This document shows, in pieces, positions 1-11,508 of a stretch of 64,000 bases of DNA. Every line of letters starts with the position of its first letter. Within the stretch, counting starts at the first letter, position 1. The stretch is from the NCBI GenBank assembly GCA_012274445.1, contig JAAROD010000080.1:1612001-1676000 (forward strand). The letters are read 5' to 3'. The position numbers and the translations under genes were made by a program. The notes beneath the pieces are model-generated. The model did no database searches. It was not told the DNA's origin and was given only the letters and a program-made list of their open reading frames with translations. Source of the stretch: Sclerotiophoma versabilis. Lineage: Eukaryota; Ascomycota; Dothideomycetes; Pleosporales; Didymellaceae.

Positions 1-3000
1 GCACATGATGCATCGGTTCTCGACACAAAAACGATCTACACAATAGACGAACTCATTCGTCGTCGTGCATCAGAATTACGAGATTCACCGCTCATTGGTT
101 ACCCAAAGGAGGGAGTGACCGATTACGAGGATCATTCAGCTATTGCGGTGAACAAATATGCCGATGCAGCCGCAGATGCTCTTCAACGGAGGGGGCTCAA
201 AAAAGTGGTAAGTACAAGAAATGCCCAGACGGAGCTTGCCCTGACATTCAACCATAGGACGCCTCTCTCGACAAGGCCCCTGTCGTTGGCATTCTCGCCC
301 ACTCTGGACTACCCTTTATCATCACATTACTGGGTTTGAGCAGACTTGGCTATACTAGCCTGTTATTATCAACACGTCTCGCAGCTCCGGCCTTGGCTCG
401 CTTGCTTGAATTGACCGAGTGCAACACTCTTCTGACTACCTCCCATTTCCATTCAGTATTGGAAGAAGTCAAAAGTGAGCGTGGCACTACAGTGCTAGAG
501 CTGTTGAAACACGAGGAGTATTATGGCGTGGACGCGCCTAGCTTCCACCGTGCCTACGATCCAGAAAAGGAGACTGCCAAGAATATTGTCATCATCCACT
601 CTTCGGGTTCTACTGGTCTACCTAAGCCAATCTACCTCCCCAACCGCAGCTGCATTGCCGCATTCTCCACCAACTTGGACAGAAAGGCCTTGATGACACA
701 ACCTCTGTTCCACAGCTTTGGTTTTTACGAGACCTTTCGATCAATATACTCGGGGAAGCCGATGTACTATTTCAACTATGCATTCCCCCTGACGAAGCAG
801 AACATTACAGCAACACTCGCCGCTGTTAAGCCAGACCTGCTCTTCTGCGTACCGTATGTTCTCAAACTTCTAGGTGAATCAGAAGAAGGCATCAAGGCAC
901 TTGCAAAGATAGACCTTGTCATGTACGGTGGCAGCGCATGTCCTGATGACCTTGGAGACATGCTGGTCAAGAACGGTGTCAACCTTGTAGCCAACTATGG
1001 CGCTACCGAGACAGGAAGATTGTCGACTTCTGTGCGTCCCGCTGGAGACAATGACTGGAACTACCTTCGAATCCTGCCCGGGGTGAAGAAGTACGTACTG
1101 ATGGATGAGATCGCCCCAGGCATCTTCGAGTGTGTTGCACTTGATGGTCTGAAATCCAAGAATACCATCAACTCGGATGACCCACCTCGTTCCTTCCGCA
1201 CAAGGGATCTCTTCATGCGCCACCCAAAGAACCCAGACCTCTGGAGGTTTGTATCAAGACTTGACGACAGACTGACTCTGGTCAACGGCGAGAAGGTTCT
1301 GCCGATCCCTATTGAAGGCAGGATACGTCAAGAGAGCCTGGTGAAGGAGGCAGTCGTGTTTGGCGATGGCAAGAGCCTTCCTGGCATCTTGGTCGTCAAA
1401 GCCGATGCTGCTTCGCATCTATCAGATGCCGATTTCCTTGAGCAGATATGGCCCGCCGTTGAGAGCGCAAATTCTCGCGCTGAAAGCTTCTCACGGATAC
1501 CGAAGGAACTGATTGTTGTTCTGCCCGCAGATATCGTATACGCGAAGACCGACAAAGGCACTTTCATCCGTGCGCAAGTCTATGCACAGTTCAAGGACCA
1601 AATCGAGACTGCATACGCCAACTTTGAGAGTGGCGACAATGAGGTTGGCACAGTTGCGCTGCCTTTACCGGAGCTCGAGATATATCTACTACAAAGATTT
1701 CGAGAGAACCTTAGCGTTGAGCTTTCGGCTACCGACGACTTCTTCGCTCTGGGTATTGACAGTCTTCAGTGCATGAAGATGTGGAGCTTAATGAAAAGGG
1801 AGCTCGACCTGGGTGGGCGACAGTCTCAGCTTGGTCAGAACGTTCTGTATGAGACTGGCAACGTCCAAGCTCTCGCTCGCCACATTGATGGGCTGCGCAA
1901 CGGTAATGCGGAGCAAGCGAAAGATGCGTATCAAGTCATGCACGACCTCGTCGCAAAGCACTCCTCCTTCAAAACCTACAATGAGGAATACCGGACTACA
2001 CCGACTACCGAGACTATCGTCTTGACTGGTGTCACTGGAGGCTTGGGTGCGCACCTCCTCGCCAAGCTCGTCCGTGATCCCAATGTGTCGACAGTGTGGG
2101 CACTTGTCCGAGCATCGTCAGAGCACACCGCACTTGAAAGGACACTACAAAGTCTCTCATCTCGCGGAATCTCTCTTTCGGTGGAGGAGATCCGTAAGGT
2201 CATTGCTGTGCCTTCTGATCTCAGCAAGCCAGACTTTGGTCTCGGTGCATCAAGATTTTTGCAGCTGCGCTCGAGCCTTACACTAGTCATCCACAGTGCC
2301 TGGGCTGTGAACTTCAACATCTCTGTTGAGAGCTTTGAGGATCAACACATCAAGGCCATACCGAATTTTATCAACCTGTGCCAATCGACAACACATGGCT
2401 CGCCAGCAAGGTTCTACTTCTGTTCGTCAGTGTCTTCCACCGGAGGCACTCCTCGCCCTGGCACAGTTCCTGAGATGCCTGTTCGTGATATCGCACATGT
2501 GCAAGGCACAGGGTATGCCAGGTCAAAGTACGTCGCTGAGCAGATTGTTCACAACGCAATGAAGGACGTAGGTGCTCAGGCCAGAGTATTAAGAATCGGC
2601 CAACTGGTCGGTGACAGCAAGGTCGGCGAATGGAACACAACTGAGGGTATCCCTCTCATGATCCAGACGGCAGTCACACTCGGCGCACTGCCTCAGCTGG
2701 ATGAGGTAAGCTCTTATCGTTCATCCTGCACCTACCACACTAACCACCCCCTAGGAGATGAATTGGCTTCCCGTCGATTACGCTGCAAGCATTATTCTTG
2801 ACGTATGCAAACCCGATCGTGCTGCGACACGCGCTTCCGACCCTGACCTCGTCTACCATGTCCTCAATCCCACCCGCTTCCACTGGACAAGAGACATGCT
2901 GCCTGCTCTGTCGGCAGCTGGTCTGGAGTTTGAGTCACTGCCGACCGACCAGTGGATGGATAGGCTGCGCAATTCCGACCGCGACCCGAAGAAGAACCCA

Positions 3001-3192
3001 CCTATCAAGCTACTTGACTGGTTTGAGGGCAAGTACGGCAGCGCTGCGTCGACAAAGCCCAAGGGCCCGTTGGAATACATAACAGAACAGACTGGGAAGG
3101 ACAGTGAATCACTAGGCCAGATACCTGACGTTACGGACAGCAATTATATGAGCATGGTAATTGATAGGCTGAAGAAGCGCTGGGCAGCATGA
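1..3192 (+). CDS. NRPS-like adenylate-forming reductase (A-T-R), 5' end outside window
   Basis: Predicted exons are 1-207, 258-2705 and 2755-3192, joined by 50- and 49-nt GT-AG introns. They give 1030 visible residues, and the open frame runs off the left edge. The adenylation domain (about residues 1-450) shows the A3 loop SSGSTGLPKP and the YGATETG motif. A carrier domain follows with the phosphopantetheine serine in LGIDSLQ (about residue 570). The C-terminal NAD(P)-binding thioester reductase starts at TGVTGGLG (about residue 658) and has the catalytic YARSK (about 821). There is no condensation domain. This family activates a carboxylic acid, loads it on the carrier and releases it reductively as an aldehyde or alcohol. 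The substrate cannot be read from the sequence. Only a few N-terminal residues are probably missing. No tailoring enzymes lie on the visible side, so a biosynthetic cluster would have to extend leftwards. Confidence 0.9.
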
Positions 3193-4251
3193 ACTGATAC
3201 TAGCGGCCTCATGAAGTATTTAGAGCCCTAGATGGCATAGACTAGACGACCAGGAAACGAGGGCTCCCTCACCAAGTTTATATGGGTAACGAAACATTCC
3301 TCTTTTTTTCTTGCCTATGCTTTGTAATACAAATTTAGACATTATTTCCTGTAAATACATACATTACTTAAATCAGTTGTGTTCCAAGGTGTTACTGTTG
3401 CAAGTTGCAACAATTAGACTAAAATTGGTTTGATTTTGCTGTCTTCGCTCAGGTGGTGAATTCCGTTTCCTAGGAGTCTGGTCTAACAGAAGTTTTCGGT
3501 TCTCTTTGTAGCAATTCGTGTATGCCTTGGCAAGGTGCATCTTCCAGCAGCCTTGCTTTCGGCCCCAATGCTCCGTGCCTAAAACGGCAGAACAAGCGCA
3601 TTAGAGCCCCTGTCTAGCGTTGGTTTTGGCGGACCGAGCGCGAGTTTTCCGACTCTACCAACCTCTCTGCAGATCCTCATCATCAATGACCACGAAGTCG
3701 CTCTTCGATTGATGCGTTTCTTCTGGTGATGAACTCGCAACACGCTCATTGATATTTGTCGGTTCTGGTTTTGAGCCACGACGCGCCTCCAACGACGACA
3801 GCTCTATGCGCGAGAACGGTTTAGTCCTTCCTCGACGCGGCACAGAAATCTTACGATATTAGAGTGATTTCTGCGATATGTCGTGCAGCCAAGAAGACCC
3901 GTTGTGGAGTTGTACATGCACAGCGGCACAAGGGACATGTGGTTGAACCTCCGAACCTGCTTCCAGCGTAGACAAGGTCACGAAATCGCCCGCTATTCCT
4001 GTATGGACGTTACTCTAGCCGTTCATAGAAACGCAACCGGCTATTTAGCCAGTAGACATGTCATCCGGGAAAGTTACACACGCAAATATCATTAGTTGAC
4101 CCCATACTTTCCCCGCTACCAAGGTAATACCCCTCACGCGATCGGCGAAATGAAGAGCCTTGCTGCACAGTCCGCGGTAGCGGAATTGAATACAAAATGG
4201 AAGTACATCGCCAACTAACGAAGTATTGCACCACGGTACGAGAGAGACGAA
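3193..4251. other. Intergenic region without recognisable gene
   Basis: This is the 3' flank of the reductase gene and the promoter of the alpha-galactosidase gene. It holds only short open frames (under about 75 codons) with no family resemblance. The first 250 bases are A/T-rich and probably hold the reductase polyadenylation region. Confidence 0.5.
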
Positions 4252-6685
4252 ATGCTTAATATGAAGCAGGTTATCGTGTCAGCTTTACTGGCTGGTGTGG
4301 TCGCCGCTCAAGATGGTAACACATCTGGCACACATGCCTCGTTTGGCCATAACATGCTAATATCTGCCAGCAATCACTGCGAACGGCGGAAACTTCACAC
4401 TGACCGGCGATGATGTCTCCTACCTGTTCCATGTTAACACCGAGAATGGCGATCTGATCTCAGACCACTTTGGAGCACCAGTCACAGATTTTGTCCCGCC
4501 TGCATATATTCTTCCATGGGGCTGGCACGACAACAAGGCAAACGATCGACGCGAATTCCCAGACGTTGGTCGAAGCGACATTCGTCTACCAGCGATTCAT
4601 ATCGAGCACTCAGACGGTGATACAGTGTCAGCGTTTCTCTATCAGAGTCACGAGATTGTCCCCGGAAAGCCATCTATCCCTGGGTTCCCAGCAACCTATG
4701 GAAATGATTCCGATGTAACTACTCTTCAAGTTCGGCTTTATGATAACGTTTCTGATGTCGGGGCTGTGCTTTCGTACAGTATCTTTCCAGAGTACAACGC
4801 CATCGCCAGAAGCTTCAAGATCACGAACAACGGAACGGGCGAAATTGTCATCGAGAGAGCCGCGAGTTTTTCTTTCGACTTCCCCAATCTGGACTTCGAA
4901 GTCATTGAACCCCATGGTGACTGGTACCACGAGATGAACACTGTCAGGCGCAAAATAGACTATGGTGAGACGAGCTTTCGTTCCACCGAAGGCTATGCTG
5001 GGCACACGCACAACCCGTTCTACATACTTACATCCCCCTCTACCACTGAGAACAGTGGTGAGGCTTGGGGTTTTAATCTAGTCTGGACCGGCTCCTTCGA
5101 GGCGGCTATCGAGAAAACATCTAACGGATACGTGAGAGCTCTGCTCGGACTCAATCCGCTACACACGAGCATTCGAGTCGCCCCCGGCGGCAGCTTCCAA
5201 GCTCCAGAAGCAGTTGCTGTCTACAGCTCATCTGGAATCGGTGGAGTATCAAGGGCTTATCACGACCTTTACAAGAACCACTTGTCTCGACATCAGGCGA
5301 CTCATGAGACTCGACCAATTCTGCTCAACTCTTGGGAGGGTCTTTCATTCAACATAAATGATACTGCTCTCGTTAACCTTGCTGGGCAGGCAGCGGATCT
5401 TGGCGTTGAACTGTTCGTGATGGACGATGGATGGTTTGGCGTTGAGTATCCCAGGAATAATGATTCCTTCGGCCTCGGAGACTGGACACCTAACCCAGCC
5501 AAATTCCCAGAGGGCCTCGGTCCATATATTGACGATGTTGTCCGCATCGACGTAGCGAACGCAAGCACCAACGCGAGCACCAGCACACCCCTGAAGTTTG
5601 GACTTTGGGTAGAGGTATGAAGCGCGTTCCGTCCGATTTTAACACTGATAGCTTACTATGAGCAGCCAGAGATGGTTGATCTTAACTCCACTTTGTACAA
5701 CGAACATCCCGACTGGGTACTACATGCCGGAAAGCATGCAAGGACACTGACTCGAAACCAAATGGTCCTCAACGTAGGGTTGCCCGAGGTGCAAAACTTT
5801 ATTATCGATACGGTTTCTAGGATACTCGACTCAGGTTCTATAAGCTACATGAAATGGGACAATAATCGAGGTTTGTGCTGAAGTTGTTCTGCAATATTCG
5901 TTGCTGACCCTCCTAGGAATGCACGAGCTGGCACGTCCATCCGACTCGTATCAATACATTATTGGCTTATATCACGTCATTGATACACTGACGACCAAGT
6001 ACCCCAACGTCTTGTGGGAGGGCTGTGCCTCTGGAGGAGGTCGATTCGATGCTGGTGCGTACCATACTCTTTCAACCCATTCATAGCGCTAACATGATCA
6101 GGCCTTCTCCACTACTGGCCCCAACATTGGACCTCCGACAACACAGATGCCGCAGACCGTTTGCAGATCCAGCTAGGGACCAGTCTTATCTATCCGCCTT
6201 CGGCCATGGGCTGCCATATCTCAAAGTCTCCCAACGGCATAACTGGACGAGACACCAGTTTCACATACCGCGGTCGAGTAGCGATGATGTGCGGGAGCTT
6301 CGGACTGGAGCTGAACCCACATGAGCTTACCGAAGATGAAGTTGCCGAGCTCCCGTCGATCATGGCAGAAGCACACAGGGTTAATCCCATCGTAATCTCA
6401 GGACAGTTCTACCGCCTCGCGGGTCCTCAGGAGAGCAATTGGCCAGCCGTTCAATTCGTCAGTGCCGATGGGAACGAGGCTGTGGTTTTTGCCTTTCAGC
6501 AACAGTACACGACAAAGCCAGCAGCGCCCCCACTGAGGTTGCAAGGATTGGATCCGAAAGCGAGGTACTTCAATAGCCTGGATAATGGGACGTACAGCGG
6601 AGCGACGTATGCTAATGCGGGTATCAACGCCGGATGGGATCGTGGAATCTACCAGAGCAAATTAATCTGGCTGGAGAAACGTTGA
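4252..6685 (+). CDS. Secreted alpha-galactosidase, glycoside hydrolase family 36
   Basis: Predicted exons are 4252-4315, 4371-5614, 5666-5870, 5917-6054 and 6102-6685, with four introns of 46-55 nt. A hydrophobic N-terminus (MKQVIVSALLAGVVAAQ from the second in-frame ATG at 4261) predicts secretion; the ATG at 4252 is also possible. The long beta-sandwich N-domain is followed by the (beta/alpha)8 catalytic domain. The nucleophile region reads YMKWDNNRGMHE, with Asp of KWD as the nucleophile. The acid/base region reads SDNTDAADR, and the conserved WEGCASGGGRFD lies between them. Length (about 744 residues) and motifs fit fungal GH36 enzymes of the AglC type, which release terminal alpha-galactose from raffinose-type oligosaccharides and galactomannan fragments. 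The splice at 5870/5917 falls inside the nucleophile motif and restores the frame exactly, which supports the model. The gene looks intact. Confidence 0.93.
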
Positions 6686-8563
6686 GGTTCTGTGTTACAC
6701 CCTGGTAGCAGTTCTTGGTGAATACAACATAAGACAATAATGAATTAACTCAAACTCCCGTTCTATGCGAACCTATGAGCTGCTCAGATGCTCACGCAAG
6801 ATAGATTGCAAAGTAGCAGATCCAGCCAACATGGCCGCTTCCTTCCAGCCCACACTGGTACCTCTACCTTCCTCTCACCCCCAAAGGCCTGCTCCTTCCC
6901 TGCTTACATCTCACATTCCCAAACTATGTTCTACGGCATGCCTGTACTGCCCATACTTGGCTTTCAGCCAATCACAGACATATCTGAGGGAGCCAATCTT
7001 TCACGCTTCAGTGAGAGTGAAAATATGTTCGTCATGACTTAACAAACCATAGCGCATGAGATTAAAGGCTAAGTACAGAAAATAGTACAGAAGCCAAGCA
7101 TAATCCTTTGAAAAACATATCATCGAAGGACCACAATCACAATCGCCATAAGGCTTACTATGAACTCCCTCTCCGCTATCTTCGCAGCACTCATTGTCAC
7201 CAGAAAGTGGACACCAGATCCTGGTTGCACCGTTGTCGAATCCATGAGCAGGTGTAGCACCTCCCGCAGTCATCGCGATCCTGCAATCGAATGCAATCGA
7301 TGTTGAACCCGGTTCAGGGTCGCTGGCGAGACGCGAGTCCTGAATTTGTAGAAGTTCATAAAGTCCTCGATCGGCTCTATGATCGCACGGGAGTCATCGA
7401 CTAGATATGAGAAGCCATGCCATGGGCTGCAATGTACATGGCTCCATTCGACAATACCGAAATGTCACAAAGTCCCCCAAGACGCCGTTGACGAGACAAT
7501 ATGCGGATGTTTCTACCAGGTTCGAAGACTCAAACGGCCAAAGGGGTTTGATAGCGCCTGAGGAAGACCCACTCGGAAATACAAAGGATGGTTCGTTCCA
7601 ACATGGAACGGGCGTGTTTTGGGTAATACAGACCTCTGGTTGAGGAGAATATCAGGCTGAGGTTTGAGTGCTGTGCGACACCGCTGGCGCCCAGAATGCT
7701 TCAATACGGGGCTGACGGACGTCGAAGTCAGTGGCATACTCTACTCAGGATGGTAATGGAAACGAACGTATAGATCGAGAGTTGTTGCGAACGGAACTCT
7801 CGGGGAATCTTGATCTTCACTTGACATAGGCCAGATGTTACATCAGATGCTATCATTTACGGTTTACTTACCGCTCCAGAGTATCAAAATTTCGAGTGTT
7901 CGACTTGCAACTTGCGAAAGACAGGCCCAGAGTAGCACAGACTATTACAAACATCTGGATTTTACTCAAAGCTCTGCGTTGAGGCGGATATTCTATGTCA
8001 AGATTCGATGCTCGTCCGATTGGTCAATCCAATTTTGGTTGGTATCCTCGAACCAATGTGCGGCTCGAGAACGAGGAGAATCTATGGAGTGAGTACGTGG
8101 GTACCTCCACACTTGTCCAATATTGTTGCTGCCCTCCAGGTGGCATCAAGACTTGAGTGTGGAGATCATTTCGCAATCTTTTGGTTCAGTCGGTCACCAA
8201 AGTACCTCCACAAGACGATTTCTCTGGCGAAGTGGTAAACCCCACTAAGACAAATGGATAACAAGCGAAGATCTATGGTTGAGAGTGCGGTCTCTTGGCT
8301 TTGGAGTAGTAACAGCAAGGCGAAGGCCTTTAGAGGTTTGGTTCAAACGCCTGATTGCATACTTCCATTGGAAGTTGGTTAAGACCACGGGTGGTCTCAT
8401 AATAGTATAGAAGCATATCACATCCTCCAAGTCTCACCAACTGACCAACTGACCAACTGACCAAACTACTAGCTAGCTAACTCACCAATCTTCATAAATC
8501 GCCTTCCTAAATTACCAACACAAACCACAAAAACAAAACACCAACACAAATTGTCACAACACC
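6686..8563. other. Gene-poor stretch, 1.9 kb
   Basis: Only short unrelated open frames are present and no family is recognised. The last 150 bases contain a small CAACTGAC repeat and a C/A-rich leader just before the cysteine-rich secreted protein at 8564. Confidence 0.45.
8436..8464. repeat. ACCAACTG microsatellite-like repeat
   Basis: Three and a half direct copies of an 8-bp unit (ACCAACTG) lie about 100 bp upstream of the start codon at 8564, in the likely promoter or 5' leader. Confidence 0.7.
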
Positions 8564-9127
8564 ATGCAGTTCCGCTACATCTTCACCATCGCAGCATTTG
8601 TGGCTATTGTTGCAGGAGTACCTCTCCACAGCGACGTCAAGGCGATAAGCCCTAGAATCCCTTGCAACTTCTGCGACGCCATGCCCTTGCCGGTGTTGTA
8701 TGAGAAATGCTGGAAGCATTGCAACGCCCTGATGAACTTCAGCGATACCACAGATCTGGCTGTCAGCAATACCACAGCCTTGGCTCTCAGACCCCGGGAT
8801 GCCAACACCACGTCGCCTGCCGTCCTGACCTACCAGTACAAGAACATCACTAGTATCTGCGACTTCTGCGACGACATCCCCGACGGTGTCTATCCAGAGT
8901 GCCGTGTGCAATGCAAACAGGCCAACTCGTACATCTTCGCGCCGTTCGTCATCAACGCGCTATGGAACTACTGCATGACCGGCTGCGAGGCTCGGGGATG
9001 CGGCAGCGCCTACCTGCCGATATGCTTCGATCGCTGCTCCATTTGTTACCATCAGGCACATTACGACTCATCGGATATGGCACCTCTGTGGGAACTGCGT
9101 CCTAAAGCTCAGAAGTGTTTCTGTTAG
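8564..9127 (+). CDS. Small secreted protein with 16 cysteines (effector-like)
   Basis: Single exon, 187 residues. A signal peptide is clear (hydrophobic core FTIAAFVAIVAG, residues 7-18). The mature part has 16 cysteines, an even number consistent with eight disulfides. A module C-x-F-C-D-x(9-10)-C-x3-C occurs twice, at Cys34/37/49/53 and Cys99/102/113/117, separated by a Ser/Thr/Asn-rich linker with N-glycosylation sequons (NFS, NTT twice, NIT). The C-terminal third is even denser: Cys137, 141, 146, 154, 158, 161, 185 and 187. I do not recognise a named family. Size, secretion and cysteine density resemble candidate effectors or apoplastic proteins, but function is unknown. The start at 8564 follows a C/A-rich leader (ACACC before ATG). 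Confidence 0.8.
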   Translation: MQFRYIFTIAAFVAIVAGVPLHSDVKAISPRIPCNFCDAMPLPVLYEKCWKHCNALMNFSDTTDLAVSNTTALALRPRDANTTSPAVLTYQYKNITSICDFCDDIPDGVYPECRVQCKQANSYIFAPFVINALWNYCMTGCEARGCGSAYLPICFDRCSICYHQAHYDSSDMAPLWELRPKAQKCFC

Positions 9128-10175
9128 AGACAGTAACGGGACCAGCGTAAGTAATTTCCACTCTACCACAATTTTTTTGTACTAAGGAAACCCAGTGCGC
9201 TGCGTGGATGCGTAATGCTCGACCGCTATTTGCATCATCTGTCTCTTGCTCTTCTGTTGAAACCTTGGGAGGACTGTAGGGAGGGGTTCTATATTGAGGG
9301 GTTTGTGACCTTGAAATGTGGCTCCGGGGAGCTTTTCGTCTACGTGTGTGTAGAAGATTGGTAACCTAACATTGTTTCTTGTTGAATTTTATTAGCTTTG
9401 CTGTTTTGCGTTGGCTGTCATTAGTTAGCATTGGATTTTAGCGATTATGATTGGAATTTATTGAGTTTACCTTGAACCAAAATCACCAGGTAAAAATCTA
9501 CGGTATCATGCAAACACCCACAAGCTGCATGCAACCGATATTTGACATCAAGGTAATGGTCTGAGATTGAGAGTACCCAGGTTTCCACCGTAGAACACAG
9601 GTGATGAACGCGTCGATGAGCAGCAATTGCCGCTTTTGAGTGTTTGCTTTCTGTAGATTCACACCACCGGGATAGATCGATGATTTCCGCGTATAGACAG
9701 CGTTGGTAGACTTGAAACTTCTAAGTGTGAAAGCCAATTCAGCGGGTTATCAAAGAGATCGAATAATAAGTCTCCCAGTGACCCCAAATGCCCATGACGA
9801 CTGAGTGAATATCTTCACCGTTACCAGATCATGATTGTCACATGGTCTGAATTATTTTGCGTTGCACTACTCTTTTACAACGGTACATCGAAGGCAGCAA
9901 TGGAAATCAGAAGAAAATTTTCATCGTCTACCAAAGTTAACAATTCAAATAACTATGCAAAACCCTTATGACCACACAATGGTCTCGAAAGCTAGTATAA
10001 AACCTCAGCACCTCCAGGCCCAAAGCTCTTCTTGCATCAACTTCCCACCTTTACCATACTTCACAATCCTCCCTCTTCACACCTCAAAAACCTCTCAACA
10101 CCTCATAAACTTCTTAACACCTCACAAGCCTCATATCACCTCACAAGCCAAATTTTGGAGGCCACTTCCTACACC
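9128..10175. other. Intergenic region between two small secreted-protein genes
   Basis: No coding potential is recognised. The right end holds a TATA box (9996) and a CCTCA-rich leader of the gene at 10176. Confidence 0.5.
9996..10002 (+). promoter_or_regulatory. TATA box of the small secreted protein gene
   Basis: TATAAAA lies 174 bp upstream of the start codon at 10176. The spacing allows a leader of about 100-140 nt. Confidence 0.5.
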
Positions 10176-10544
10176 ATGAAACTCACCCTTCTCACCGCTG
10201 CCATCGCAGCTACTGTCATGGGAGTACCACTTCCCGCCATATCCACCACCGCCGCCGACGTCAACAACAACCTCACGTCGTCCTCGTCCTGGATGCAGCC
10301 GCGCCAAGCCCCACCTGTGTATTTCCCACCCTACGGTACCGAATGGAGCATGAAAACACGCTGCGTAATTGTCGACAGCGACATGCACTTTCCCATCTGG
10401 CGAATTTTGAAGTTCTGCCAGATCCGCCACAACAGGCAGAATACTCAGATTTACGAATTGTGTGCGCAGGAGGCGGATGAGGAGGGTCTCACTGAGGAAG
10501 AGAAGTTCATGCGGTGTGCACGGTTCAAGGGATTTGGAAAATGA
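10176..10544 (+). CDS. Small secreted protein, 122 residues, four cysteines
   Basis: Single exon starting at the ATG at 10176. The same frame is open upstream to 10032, but that part translates the CCTCA-rich leader and would bury the signal peptide. The N-terminus MKLTLLTAAIAATVMG is a typical signal peptide. The mature protein has a Ser/Pro-rich stretch (residues 30-52), Cys63, 81, 96 and 114, and an acidic patch (ADEEGLTEEEK, about 100-110). No family is recognised. Its signal peptide ends in MGVPLP, much like AGVPLH in the cysteine-rich neighbour at 8564, but the mature parts are not alike. A real secreted protein is likely; function is unknown. Confidence 0.65.
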   Translation: MKLTLLTAAIAATVMGVPLPAISTTAADVNNNLTSSSSWMQPRQAPPVYFPPYGTEWSMKTRCVIVDSDMHFPIWRILKFCQIRHNRQNTQIYELCAQEADEEGLTEEEKFMRCARFKGFGK

Positions 10545-11508
10545 TTGGGAAAGATGAGTAGTGGAAGGTTATGGATGATTTTGCTTCGTCAAGGGGGTTT
10601 ATTTTTATTTTTAGGTTCCTTTCCACTGTGGGGTTGCCCTTAGGATAGTTACACGGCCGCCAGGGTATGCGATGAGATAATGCTTTTTGATGTCTTCAGC
10701 CTTTCGTGATGACTTTGTTCGGGTGAGGGGTAGTTGTTTCTTGTAGAATGAATTAAAGCTGTTCATCAAGTGCTCATACCAAATAAGCTGAAGTTGAAGT
10801 ATGGATTCGATGGCGCGGTTTATAGTGTCTTGTTAGAAATTGGTGAACGTGTTGTGGTTTTGGGAACACAACTAGGACGAGAAAACTCTGTGCTCGGCAT
10901 CATATCTCCTCAAAAGTGGCAAGCTTACCCGACGCTATGTCGATGGCTGTCATTATGGCGGGTCTCCTTAAGATCGACCCTGAATGCGATTTGATTTACC
11001 TGAGGATCCTGACGGTGCGTTGCATAATCGGATGTTCACTTTTGCTGCAGGTGTTCGGTTACTGGGTGGATAGTCAGACCAAGTGCGATATGCAAGAGAG
11101 GGCCACGGAAGCCAAGTCTTTTGATGGCTGTGGTTCCTGAGGCCTAGAGTTTTGTTGGAAGCCCTGGAAGCCGTACGCACTTGCCGTCAAGTAGCAGCAA
11201 TGCACGTCAGACGGCGCTCTGAGTGTCTTGGCCGGCGACTTGAAGGTGGTTGCTGCTCACTGGCTGTATTGGGTGAGAGTAGAAATGGATATACCGCACA
11301 TCAGCTGTCTATCTCAACATCATTCTCTAACACATTATCAGCATTTCGAAATGTTTGCGAGGCAGCCCATAAATGCATGCTCTGCAGTGACTGCTACCAA
11401 GACATTGTTCTCCGTGTAAGGCCTTATGCCATTCGATTGTCTATGAGCACATGTCGACTATTTGTACACATCTCCATCTCCATGCCTTGCATTCAATCCG
11501 ATCTCCGC
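10545..11508. other. Convergent intergenic region
   Basis: This region lies between the 3' ends of the secreted-protein gene (plus strand) and atp8 (minus strand). It holds only short open frames without resemblance to known proteins. Confidence 0.5.

Noticed and set aside
1..6685. A biosynthetic gene cluster joining the A-T-R reductase and the next gene
   Set aside because: The neighbour is a GH36 alpha-galactosidase and the following genes are small secreted proteins; no tailoring enzyme, transporter or regulator is visible on this side.
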